This document shows, one piece after another, positions 27,826-34,616 of a stretch of DNA of 64,000 nucleotides. Under the pieces are notes generated by a model that did not search any database, was not told the DNA's origin, and was given only the letters and a program-made list of their open reading frames with translations. Origin of the DNA: Psychroserpens mesophilus (lineage in GTDB: Bacteria; Bacteroidota; Bacteroidia; Flavobacteriales; Flavobacteriaceae); assembly GCF_000826645.1 (NCBI RefSeq), contig NZ_JXJP01000020.1, forward strand, positions 333,221 through 397,220, read 5' to 3'. Every line of letters begins with the position of its first letter. Position 1 is the first letter of the stretch. A program made the translations under genes and the position numbers.

Positions 27826-27855
27826 GTCACCTTGAGCTCATACGAAAGGTCTCAT
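27826..27855 (+). repeat. Short intergenic repeat of the GTCATTC...GAATCT type, copy 3 (diverged)
   Basis: GTCACCTTGAGCTCATACGA followed by AAGGTCTCAT resembles the variant ending in AGGTCTC that I recall from flavobacterial genomes. It lies between dnaK and its terminator, so it is probably transcribed in the dnaK 3' UTR. Confidence 0.4.
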
Positions 27856-27883
27856 CTCACAAGAATAATTACTTAACATTTGT

Positions 27884-27915
27884 AAAAAACGCGATCCGAA
27901 AGGGTTGCGTTTTTT
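27884..27915 (+). terminator. Rho-independent terminator of dnaK
   Basis: AAAAAACGC pairs with GCGTTTTTT, extended by GATCC/GGGTT with two wobbles, around a GAAA tetraloop. The run of T follows the stem. It lies about 75 bases after the dnaK stop. Confidence 0.85.
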
Positions 27916-28060
27916 AGTTTAAAATCATTCATAAACTTTAACCAATGAAATTCATAAATACAACGACTTGCAATAGCGTTAACAATTATAGGAATTGAAA
28001 CACTGTTTCCAGAGAAATCATACGATATTAAGGTAGTATTAATCTTAAAACAGAAATATT

Positions 28061-28246
28061 ATGAATAAAGATCAATTAGAAGGCAAATGGAAGCAAATCA
28101 AAGGCGATTTTAAAAAGAAATATGGAAAAATCACCGATGATGAATACGCTGAAGCCGAAGGAAACATAGATAAACTTGCAGGGAAAATGCAGGAAAAATA
28201 TGGAAAAAGTAAAGAAGAACTAAAAGATGAAATCGATAACTGGTAA
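28061..28246 (+). CDS. CsbD family stress protein
   Basis: A 61-aa, highly charged protein starting MNKDQLEGKWKQIKGDFKKK, followed by KITDDEYAEAEG and the C-terminal KLAGKMQEKYGKSKEE. This is the CsbD-like family, induced under general stress in several bacteria; its molecular action is unknown. The length is typical. It follows dnaK by 250 bases and has its own terminator, so it is probably transcribed alone. Linkage to dnaK fits a stress role but may be chance. Confidence 0.93.
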   Translation: MNKDQLEGKWKQIKGDFKKKYGKITDDEYAEAEGNIDKLAGKMQEKYGKSKEELKDEIDNW

Positions 28247-28266
28247 AATCAGTTAAAAATGTGAAG

Positions 28267-28304
28267 AGCGTTTCAAAGGCTTAGTGTTTTGAAACGCTTT
28301 TTTT
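28267..28304 (+). terminator. Rho-independent terminator of the csbD-like gene
   Basis: AGCGTTTCAAA and TTTGAAACGCT form an 11-base-pair stem around a 10-base loop, followed by seven T. It lies 20 bases after the stop of the CsbD gene. Confidence 0.9.
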
Positions 28305-28369
28305 ATGAAATTAGCTTTAAGTTCATTTAAAGCAGTAATTTGCAAACTCAAAATACTGGAATTCATCTT

Positions 28370-29599
28370 ATGACATTTTCAACCGCTATCGATACTAAAT
28401 ACCAGCCTAAACGTCTCGCCGTAAAACTCACTTCCAAAGGTGAAAACTACGTGCAGGAAGGGCATCCTTGGGTGTTTTCGGATAGTATCGTCAAGATTAA
28501 TGATACTGCCAAAACAGGAGATCTGGCAATTATCTTCGGAAAGCGCGCCAATAAAATGATTGGTATTGGGTTGTACGATGCCAAATCACCAATCCGAATC
28601 AAGATGGTTTATAGTGATACAGCTTCAGTCAACATTGACAATGCCTTTTTTCATCAAAAGATTCAGAAGGCTTATAAAAAACGCCTACCATTGTTAAAAA
28701 CCAAGACCAACAGTTATCGCTTACTTTTTGGGGAAAATGACGGCTTCCCTTCGCTTATTGCAGATGTATATACCAAAGTTTTAGTGGTAAAACTTTATTC
28801 GGAAATATGGTTACCTTATTTACAAACCCTTTTAGAGAGTTTAATAGACGTTTCAGGATGCAAAACGGTGGTCATTCGGTTAAGCCGAAGTTTACAAAAT
28901 TCTAAATCACATCACTTAGAAGATGGTGATGTGGTGTATGGCGACTTAAAAGATGAGGTCGTGCAGTTTATTGAACATGGCGTTCAGTTTTCAGCAAACG
29001 TCATCAAAGGTCATAAAACGGGTTACTTTTTAGATCACAGAGAGAACCGACGTCAAGTCGGACTCCTAAGTAAAAATAAAACGGTTCTGGATGTGTTTTC
29101 CTATGCTGGCGGCTTTTCAGTACATGCTTTAGCGAATGGAGCAAAGGAAGTTACGAGTTTGGATATCAGTGAGCAAGCTCTGGAGATAGCAGTTCAAAAC
29201 GGAAAACTTAATGCGTATTCAGGTAAGCATATGACTTTAGCTGGTGATGCCTTTCAATTGTTAGAAGAGCTCGTTTCAAAAAAACAACACTTCGATGTCG
29301 TTGTCATTGATCCACCTAGCTTTGCCAAGCAACAAACTGAAGTAACATTAGCTAAGAAAAAATATGCGCAACTCGCACAATTAGGAGTCCAACTCACTGC
29401 AAAAGGAGGTATATTGGTTTTGGCATCCTGTTCATCTCGTGTTACAGCAACGGCCTTTTACGATATCAATGCACAAACCTTACAAGCGACTAAACGACCA
29501 TTTACTATTGCGCAAAAAACCGAACATGATATTGATCATCCTATCGGTTTCCCTGAAGGCGCCTACTTAAAATGTGCGTACTATCGATTTTTAGATTAA
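28370..29599 (+). CDS. Class I SAM-dependent rRNA methyltransferase (RlmI-like)
   Basis: A 409-aa protein of the PUA-methyltransferase group that includes RlmI (5-methylcytosine in 23S rRNA). The N-terminal PUA-like part is marked by RLAVKLTSKGENYVQEGHPWVF. The middle has RLLFGENDGFPSLIADVY. The Rossmann methyltransferase part has KTGYFLDHRENRR, VLDVFSYAGGFSVHAL and the catalytic-region motif DPPSFAK. The final segment LKCAYYRFLD is typical. The ATG at 28370 is chosen over a TTG at 28340, which would add ten unrelated residues. The exact modified base is inferred from family only. Confidence 0.9.
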   Translation: MTFSTAIDTKYQPKRLAVKLTSKGENYVQEGHPWVFSDSIVKINDTAKTGDLAIIFGKRANKMIGIGLYDAKSPIRIKMVYSDTASVNIDNAFFHQKIQKAYKKRLPLLKTKTNSYRLLFGENDGFPSLIADVYTKVLVVKLYSEIWLPYLQTLLESLIDVSGCKTVVIRLSRSLQNSKSHHLEDGDVVYGDLKDEVVQFIEHGVQFSANVIKGHKTGYFLDHRENRRQVGLLSKNKTVLDVFSYAGGFSVHALANGAKEVTSLDISEQALEIAVQNGKLNAYSGKHMTLAGDAFQLLEELVSKKQHFDVVVIDPPSFAKQQTEVTLAKKKYAQLAQLGVQLTAKGGILVLASCSSRVTATAFYDINAQTLQATKRPFTIAQKTEHDIDHPIGFPEGAYLKCAYYRFLD

Positions 29600-29636
29600 C
29601 CATGCCATACACCTAAATCAATAAACTTACTTGCAA

Positions 29637-29830
29637 TTCCGACACAGTCGGAAAGCAACGATTTCAAGAAATAATGAGCTACTATAATTATTTTAAAAAC
29701 TAATCAAGGATTGAAAAGTCTACCTAACTATGAATTCTATAACACAAATGTATTAGCGAATGGTACTTTAGTAATTTCCTAGTAAATCGTTTTGATTTTT
29801 TGGTTCGTTTTGCATCAAGGCAAAATGAAT
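29637..29830 (+). repeat. Palindrome-bounded intergenic element, copy 1 (diverged)
   Basis: This 397-base gap between the methyltransferase and alcohol dehydrogenase genes has no credible gene. It holds a unit that opens with the palindrome TTCCGACACAGTCGGAA (29637-29653). About 150 bases later it closes with TGGTTCGTTTT...CAAAATGAAT (29801-29830), which can also fold on itself. The same two ends, 191 bases apart, recur at 32690-32880 and 33096-33286. The interior of this copy is diverged. The rest of the gap is AT-rich. Confidence 0.55.
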
Positions 29831-29996
29831 AAAAATTAAAATTAATAATAGAATTACAAAACCTCAATTCAAACATAGCCCAAAATAATAACTCTACCAA
29901 TAACAAAAAACCTTAACAACAATTTAAAACAAATTGTAGTTAATTCCACGTATCTTTAAACAAATCAGATAAACTTAAAAAAAAACATATACAACC

Positions 29997-31001
29997 ATGA
30001 AAGTAAACGCATACGCAGCTAAAGAAGCAGGAGCAAAGCTTGAAAAATTTCAATACGATTTACCAGAATTAGGCAAAGAGCACGTCGATATTAAAGTGCA
30101 TTATTGCGGACTCTGCCACAGTGATTTAAGCATGATCAATAACGATTGGGGAAATACCACATTTCCATTAGTTCCAGGTCACGAAATTGTGGGTGAAGTC
30201 ATTGGTTTAGGATCTGAAGTTAAAGGTCTTAAGGTTGGTGATAACGTTGGTATGGGCTGGTATTCAGCATCCTGTTTACATTGTAACCAGTGTATGGATG
30301 GTAAACAACATTTGTGCGCTACAGCCGAAGGCACTATTGTAGGTCGTCATGGAGGTTTTGCCGATCATGTGCGTGGCCATTGGTCTTGGGTAACCAAATT
30401 ACCACAAGGTATCGACATGTCAAAAGCAGGTCCATTGTTTTGTGGCGGCATTACCGTTTTCAATCCGATAGTCTTATCTGGTGTGCAACCAACCGATAAA
30501 GTTGGTGTAATTGGTATAGGCGGTTTAGGGCACATGGCATTAAAATTCTTAAAAGCTTGGGGTTGTGAGGTCACAGCATTCACGTCTAACAAATCAAAGA
30601 CCGATGCTTTAAAAGCTATGGGAGCCCACAATGTGGTTGATTCCACAGATCCATCCGATTTAGAAGCGATCGCAGGCAGCTTAAACTTCATTTTAAACAC
30701 CACCAATGTCAAACTCGATTGGAATGCATTTTTAACCACACTCGCACCACAAGGTAAGTTGCATACGGTAGGTGCTGTTTTAGAGCCTATGGAAATTCCG
30801 GCCTTTAGTATGATTGCAGGAGAGAAATCGGTAGGTGGTAGTCCGTTAGGTAGTATCGCCTTAACCCGTAAAATGCTAGAATTTTGTGTGCGTCATGATA
30901 TTTATCCAACCGTTGAGCAATTTGATATGGCTAAGGTAAATGATGCCATAGAGCATTTACACGATGGAAAAGCCAGATTTAGAGTGGTGTTAAAGGCATA
31001 G
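29997..31001 (+). CDS. Zinc-dependent NAD(P)-dependent alcohol dehydrogenase (YahK/cinnamyl-alcohol type)
   Basis: A 334-aa medium-chain dehydrogenase. The catalytic zinc site is formed by CGLCHSD and PGHEIVG. Four cysteines in CLHCNQCMDGKQHLC bind the structural zinc. The Rossmann motif is GVIGIGGLGHMALKF. The family reduces aldehydes, usually with NADPH; YahK in E. coli is a broad aldehyde reductase. Length is slightly short of the usual 345-350, with all motifs kept. It is monocistronic, ending in a hairpin element and a strong terminator at 31100-31141. Confidence 0.94.
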   Translation: MKVNAYAAKEAGAKLEKFQYDLPELGKEHVDIKVHYCGLCHSDLSMINNDWGNTTFPLVPGHEIVGEVIGLGSEVKGLKVGDNVGMGWYSASCLHCNQCMDGKQHLCATAEGTIVGRHGGFADHVRGHWSWVTKLPQGIDMSKAGPLFCGGITVFNPIVLSGVQPTDKVGVIGIGGLGHMALKFLKAWGCEVTAFTSNKSKTDALKAMGAHNVVDSTDPSDLEAIAGSLNFILNTTNVKLDWNAFLTTLAPQGKLHTVGAVLEPMEIPAFSMIAGEKSVGGSPLGSIALTRKMLEFCVRHDIYPTVEQFDMAKVNDAIEHLHDGKARFRVVLKA

Positions 31002-31005
31002 GTTC

Positions 31006-31099
31006 TGGGCATTCCCTTTTGCTAAAAAAAAGCAAAACGTCGTGCTCGCGCCAGTCGCTATCAAAGATGAGCTCCAACAATGGCTTCATCACTAATGCA
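31006..31099 (+). repeat. Structured intergenic element (GGGCATTCCC ... ACTAATGC type)
   Basis: The element starts TGGGCATTCCC and ends CACTAATGCA, so GCATT and AATGC pair across about 90 bases. Inside is a hairpin TTTTGCT / AGCAAAA (31017-31037), then CGTCGTGCTCGCG and a GTCGCTATCAAAGATGAGCT segment. This matches, from memory, a repeated intergenic element of Bacteroidota whose conserved parts include a CCC-stem, GTCGTGCT, and GCTATCAAAGATGA. Function unknown. Its position just after the stop codon puts it in the 3' UTR. Confidence 0.45.
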
Positions 31100-31141
31100 A
31101 AACAAAAAAGAGCAAGACATTTAGGTTGCTCTTTTTTGTTT
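31100..31141 (+). terminator. Rho-independent terminator of the alcohol dehydrogenase gene
   Basis: AAACAAAAAAGAGCAA (31100-31115) is a perfect 16-base inverted repeat of TTGCTCTTTTTTGTTT (31126-31141) around a ten-base loop. The stem is mostly A-T at its base, with the T-run inside the right arm. It probably works in both directions. Confidence 0.85.
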
Positions 31142-31179
31142 AATTATCTTCGTTTCTGTAATAGCAATTAGCAGTCGTC

Positions 31180-31326
31180 ATGCCAAAACCAAAAGGCCAG
31201 AAAAACGGAAACAATAAAGCCAAGCATTCTAAACTCATGGCTCAAAAAAAGAATAAGCTCAAGCAAGAAGCTGCGACCAGAAAAGAGCGTTTAAGAGCCA
31301 TTATCAATAAGTCAAAAGAGGAATAA
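31180..31326 (+). CDS. Lysine-rich microprotein
   Basis: A 48-codon frame starting ATG at 31180 and ending TAA at 31324-31326. The product begins MPKPKGQKNGNNKAKHSK and contains KKNKLKQEAATRKERLRA; about a third of residues are Lys or Arg. It looks like a nucleic-acid-binding or ribosome-associated small protein, but the family is not known to me. It lies 38 bases past the terminator and faces the NYN gene. A similar-style microprotein lies on the other strand at 32153-32257. Confidence 0.5.
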   Translation: MPKPKGQKNGNNKAKHSKLMAQKKNKLKQEAATRKERLRAIINKSKEE

Positions 31327-31378
31327 TAGATTCATTATTAGAGATCGCGAGAGGTTATATACAATAACCATTCTTGGG

Positions 31379-32140
31379 TTATCGCTTTTTCTTGGTGTTC
31401 TTCACTTCTTTAATTCTTACATAAATAAGCTTCATGCGTCCTCTGGAGTCTTCACGACTTTCGATTTCAAATGCAGGAATCGATTTAATCAATGGTGTTA
31501 ACTTTTGAAACCCATAATTTCTAGAATCGAAATTAGGTTGTTTCTTTTGTAGTAAACTTCCAACATCCCCTAAAAATGCCCAGCCATCATCGTCTGCAAC
31601 ATCGTCTATGGTAGACGCAATAAACCGAACATCTTTCGGAGTTATTTTGTCATAATCATTTTTAGTACTGCGTGTTGTTTCAGTAGATTCTAATTCATTT
31701 TCAGACACTTGATGTTTTAAAATCTCGATATAAATAAATTTATCACAAGCCACAATAAATGGGTTGGGTGTTTTCTTTTCGCCTATACCATACACTTTCA
31801 TTCCAGCCTCACGCAAACGGGTAGCCAATCGTGTAAAATCACTATCACTAGACACCAAACAAAATCCGTCAACTTTTTCAGAATATAAAATATCCATAGC
31901 ATCAATAATCATGGCAGAGTCTGTTGCATTTTTACCAGTCGTATAGCCATATTGTTGTATGGGCGTAATGGCATTTTCAAGCAATACATTTTTCCATTTC
32001 GATAAATGAGGCTTGGTCCAATCTCCATAAATACGCTTGATGGTTGGGTTACCATATTTGGCAATCTCTTCCATCATTTCTTTTACATACGCCGAAGGGA
32101 TATTATCACCATCAATAAGCACAGCTAATTTTAAATCCAT
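31379..32140 (-). CDS. NYN-domain (LabA/DUF88) protein with LOTUS/OST-HTH domain
   Basis: A 253-aa protein. Residues 1-140 are a PIN-like NYN nuclease domain with acidic metal-site residues in AVLIDGDN (Asp10, Asp12), KNATDSAMIIDAMD and LVSSDSDF. Residues 160-245 match a LOTUS/OST-HTH RNA-binding fold (SSTIDDVADDDGWAFL-like helix-turn region, NFDSRNYGFQKLTPLI, FEIESR). Such proteins are predicted RNases or RNA-binding regulators; the substrate is not known. The stop of the microprotein gene lies 12 bases upstream, so they are probably co-transcribed. Confidence 0.9.
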   Translation of the reverse strand: MDLKLAVLIDGDNIPSAYVKEMMEEIAKYGNPTIKRIYGDWTKPHLSKWKNVLLENAITPIQQYGYTTGKNATDSAMIIDAMDILYSEKVDGFCLVSSDSDFTRLATRLREAGMKVYGIGEKKTPNPFIVACDKFIYIEILKHQVSENELESTETTRSTKNDYDKITPKDVRFIASTIDDVADDDGWAFLGDVGSLLQKKQPNFDSRNYGFQKLTPLIKSIPAFEIESREDSRGRMKLIYVRIKEVKNTKKKR

Positions 32141-32152
32141 ATGCTACAGGTA

Positions 32153-32257
32153 TTACTTTCGGTTTGCTTTTTTTGCCAGTTTAGCTGCTTTTTTCTCCTT
32201 AGGCGATAGGGTTGCTTCCTTTTTTACATTTTTCTTAGCGTCTTGTGATTTTGCCAT
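32153..32257 (-). CDS. Lysine-rich microprotein upstream of the NYN gene
   Basis: A 34-codon frame from ATG (32257) to TAA (32153). The product starts MAKSQDAKKNVKKEA and ends KKAAKLAKKANRK, with ten or more lysines. It ends 12 bases before the NYN start on the same strand. That supports an operon and raises the chance that it is real. No family is known to me. It could equally be a short leader peptide. Confidence 0.5.
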   Translation of the reverse strand: MAKSQDAKKNVKKEATLSPKEKKAAKLAKKANRK

Positions 32258-32367
32258 ACCTCGGTATTCTTATCGATTGGTTTTTAAATAGATGTTAAAT
32301 GTAGTGAAAAAAGGGCTTACTCATAAATATCGATCAACTAAACCCAAAATCACCAATACACTTGCAA

Positions 32368-32545
32368 TTCCGACTAAGTCGGAAAACACGCCTCTAACAT
32401 CTGGCATGCGAGTGTCAATACCTTGAAGAAGTCGTAAGTAAAGAAATGTTGTTTGAGCTTTAGCGAGTTCATGTCTTTGAGAATTCAAAAGCGTAATTGA
32501 CCGTCGAAGATGAAAAGGCTAGACCTTTTTGGTTCTTTTATTCGC
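32368..32545 (+). repeat. Palindrome-bounded intergenic element, copy 2 (diverged 3' end)
   Basis: Starts with the palindrome TTCCGACTAAGTCGGAA (32368-32384) preceded by CACTTGCAA, as in the other copies. About 140 bases later it reaches CTTTTTGGTTCTTTT, the left half of the closing inverted repeat. The right half is disrupted by AT-rich sequence. It is the first unit of the gene-free tract 32258-33296. Confidence 0.5.
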
Positions 32546-32689
32546 ATACTTTTATTTTATGGAGCTCATGATGTGCTATGCAGTTTTTGGCAAAAAAAAA
32601 GAACATATATAAAAACAAAAAAAGTCTCCCTCAGCATAAAACTCAGGAGGAATTTCCTAAAGTTTCTCAAACCATCAATTCACTTGAAG

Positions 32690-32880
32690 TTCCGACTCAG
32701 TCGGAAACCGCTGTAAGCAGAAATAACGAGCTGTATGTCAATGTTAGTACATAAAAACAAGGATTAAATAAAGATGATTATTGAAAACTACTACAAGATG
32801 CATTAAAGCGAGAGGCACGCAGTGATTTCCTCTTACAGTAAAGGACTTTTTAGTTCGTTTTTGGTCCATCAAAAATGAAC
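32690..32880 (+). repeat. Palindrome-bounded intergenic element, copy 3
   Basis: Opens with TTCCGACTCAGTCGGAA (32690-32706) and closes with GTTCGTTTTT...AAAAATGAAC (to 32880), which can form a hairpin. The interior (CCGCTGTAAGCAGAAATAAC, later GAGAGGCACGCAGTGATTTC) is nearly identical to copy 4 at 33096-33286, with a handful of substitutions in 191 bases. No reading frame is conserved. It lies in a tract without genes. Confidence 0.7.
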
Positions 32881-33095
32881 ATATAAAAAAGAATACTACT
32901 TAAACGCTTTGACTTCATGTCTTTCAGACTTCAAAAGCGTAAATGACCACCGAAGATGCAAACGCTAGACCTTTTTGGTTCATTTTTTTGGCAATGAAAA
33001 AAAGAGCATATAGAAAAACAAAAAAAAATATCCCTCTCGGCATAAAACCAGAGAGGAATTTCCTAAAGTTCCTAAAACCATTAATGTACTTGAAA

Positions 33096-33286
33096 TTCCG
33101 ACACAGTCGGAAACCGCTGTAAGCAGAAATAACGAGCTGTATGTTAATGTTAGTACATAAAAACAAGGACTAAAGAAAGATGATTATTGAAAACTACTAC
33201 AAGATGCACTAAAGCGAGAGGCACGCAGTGATTTCCTCTTACAGTAAAGGACTTTTTGGTTCGTTTTTGGTCCATCAAAAATGAAT
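33096..33286 (+). repeat. Palindrome-bounded intergenic element, copy 4
   Basis: Opens with TTCCGACACAGTCGGAA (33096-33112) and closes with GTTCGTTTTT...AAAAATGAAT (to 33286). Length 191, the same as copy 3. It ends ten bases before the stop codon of the MFS gene on the other strand, so it lies in the MFS 3' UTR, antisense to its own orientation. Confidence 0.7.
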
Positions 33287-33296
33287 ATAAAAAAAG

Positions 33297-34496
33297 CTAA
33301 GCAGGACTTCGCCTACGCTTCAACCACAAAAACACCCCTAACGACAACACCCCAAAAACCGAAAACCCAACAAAAAGTGGTAACACCGACGTCTTTACAA
33401 AACTCCCAATAAAATTCGCAATAGGCACTGCCATAACTGTAGATACAAACCCATTAATCGCCGAGCCAATCCCAGCAATATGCCCTAAAGGCTCCATGGC
33501 CAACGAACGTAAATTTCCAAAGAGGAAGCCAACCGCAAAAAACTGCATTAAAAAAAACACCATCAGTACCACAATACTCGGATTATGACCCGTATGAAAC
33601 AACACGATATACAACAGTGATATGCTCGCAAAAGCAATGGTAGCATAAAAAGCAATGTTAAATGCCCCAAACCGAATCACGAGTCGGCTATTTGTAAACG
33701 TTGCAAAACCAACCGAAAACGCTGTACTGGCAAAGATATAAGGAAACAAATCACCCAACAGATATTGCTCTTGAAAGATTTGCTGTGACGTACTTAAATA
33801 CACCATAAACGATCCTGTAATAAAGCCAGACACTAAGGTAAAGGCAACAGCCTCTTTATAGCGAATAAACTCTTTGGTACCTGTGATAAAAATAGAAGGA
33901 GAGAACTTGATTTTATGTTTGGCATCTAGAGTTTCTGGCTGACGCTTCCAAAACCATAATACGATGATTAAGCCAATAAGTAGGTTGGCATTAAAAATGG
34001 CTTGCCAGTTAAATATATCCAGGAGCCACTGCCCGAAGGTTGGAGCCACAATGGGCACTAAAATAAAAAACATCACAATAATCGATAGCATCTTTGCCAT
34101 AAAATCACCACTATAGGTGTCTCTTGTCATGGCAATGGCAATCGTACGAGGTGAGGAGAGTCCAATCCCTTGAAAGATTCGCCCAATGATAATGACCTCA
34201 AAGTTGTTGGTGGTGACACAAACAATACTGGCTATGACAAATACAGCAAAACCAAAATACACCATTGGTTTTCGTCCAAAACTATCTGATAATGGTCCGA
34301 AGATCAATTGCCCAAACCCTAAGCCCAAGAAAATCATAGTAATCAGTAATTGATTATCGCTGGCATCAGTAACTCCAAGAGCAGTGCCAATGTCTGGTAA
34401 GGCAGGCAATAGTGCATCAATCGATAAAGCAACAATAGACATTAACGATGCCATGAGCGCTACAAATTCGATCTTAAATGTAGGTTTTGTTTGCAT
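33297..34496 (-). CDS. Bcr/CflA-type MFS multidrug efflux transporter
   Basis: A 399-aa, 12-helix MFS protein. The opening KIEFVALMASLMSIVALSID and the motif A loop GPLSDSFGRKPMVYFG after helix 2 are typical of the Bcr/CflA drug:proton antiporters, as is the PALPDIGTALGV periplasmic segment. It probably exports a drug or small metabolite from the cytoplasm. The ATG at 34496 is chosen; a TTG at 34511 would add five residues and would overlap a perfect -7 box at 34501-34508. It is divergent from the ABC transporter gene, 120 bases away. Confidence 0.92.
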   Translation of the reverse strand: MQTKPTFKIEFVALMASLMSIVALSIDALLPALPDIGTALGVTDASDNQLLITMIFLGLGFGQLIFGPLSDSFGRKPMVYFGFAVFVIASIVCVTTNNFEVIIIGRIFQGIGLSSPRTIAIAMTRDTYSGDFMAKMLSIIVMFFILVPIVAPTFGQWLLDIFNWQAIFNANLLIGLIIVLWFWKRQPETLDAKHKIKFSPSIFITGTKEFIRYKEAVAFTLVSGFITGSFMVYLSTSQQIFQEQYLLGDLFPYIFASTAFSVGFATFTNSRLVIRFGAFNIAFYATIAFASISLLYIVLFHTGHNPSIVVLMVFFLMQFFAVGFLFGNLRSLAMEPLGHIAGIGSAINGFVSTVMAVPIANFIGSFVKTSVLPLFVGFSVFGVLSLGVFLWLKRRRSPA

Positions 34497-34500
34497 GGCG

Positions 34501-34508
34501 CAAAAGTA
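34501..34508 (-). promoter_or_regulatory. Bacteroidota -7 box for the MFS gene, very close to the start codon
   Basis: TACTTTTG on the minus strand, followed by CGCCATG, fits TAnnTTTG exactly. Only four bases separate it from the ATG, so the mRNA would have almost no leader. The same box supports the ATG at 34496 rather than the upstream TTG. No TTG element at standard distance was seen. Confidence 0.45.
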
Positions 34509-34591
34509 CAAGAAAAGCGATAGGAAATCACCTCAAAAGATGAATTAACAAAACATTGACTTTTCTAAAAACAACCTACCAGTTTCAAGTG

Positions 34592-34599
34592 TATCTTTG
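34592..34599 (+). promoter_or_regulatory. Bacteroidota -7 box for the ABC transporter gene
   Basis: TATCTTTG followed by CA matches TAnnTTTG. It is 17 bases before the ATG at 34617, giving a short leader. An upstream TTG (34556-34558) is too far to be its -33 partner. Confidence 0.5.
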
Positions 34600-34616
34600 C
34601 AATTCAAAATTAAGTC

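Larger units (their letters stand above)
32469..33296 (+). repeat. Tandem duplication of about 0.4 kb
   Basis: The segment from about 32469 to 32891 recurs from about 32915 to 33296. Both begin CATGTCTTT and continue CAAAAGCGTAA and CTAGACCTTTTTGGTTC. Both then carry a stretch ending GAGGAATTTCCTAAAG and the palindrome-bounded unit. The first copy has an extra 35-40 bases near 32540-32600. The second copy stops at the last base before the MFS stop codon. The 1,039-base gap 32258-33296 otherwise holds no gene I can support; the other open frames in it are shadows of the repeat. Confidence 0.7.

Noticed and set aside
32510..33166. Short open frames in the repeat tract
   Set aside because: They span AT-rich repeat copies, are not conserved between copies, and have no recognisable domain.
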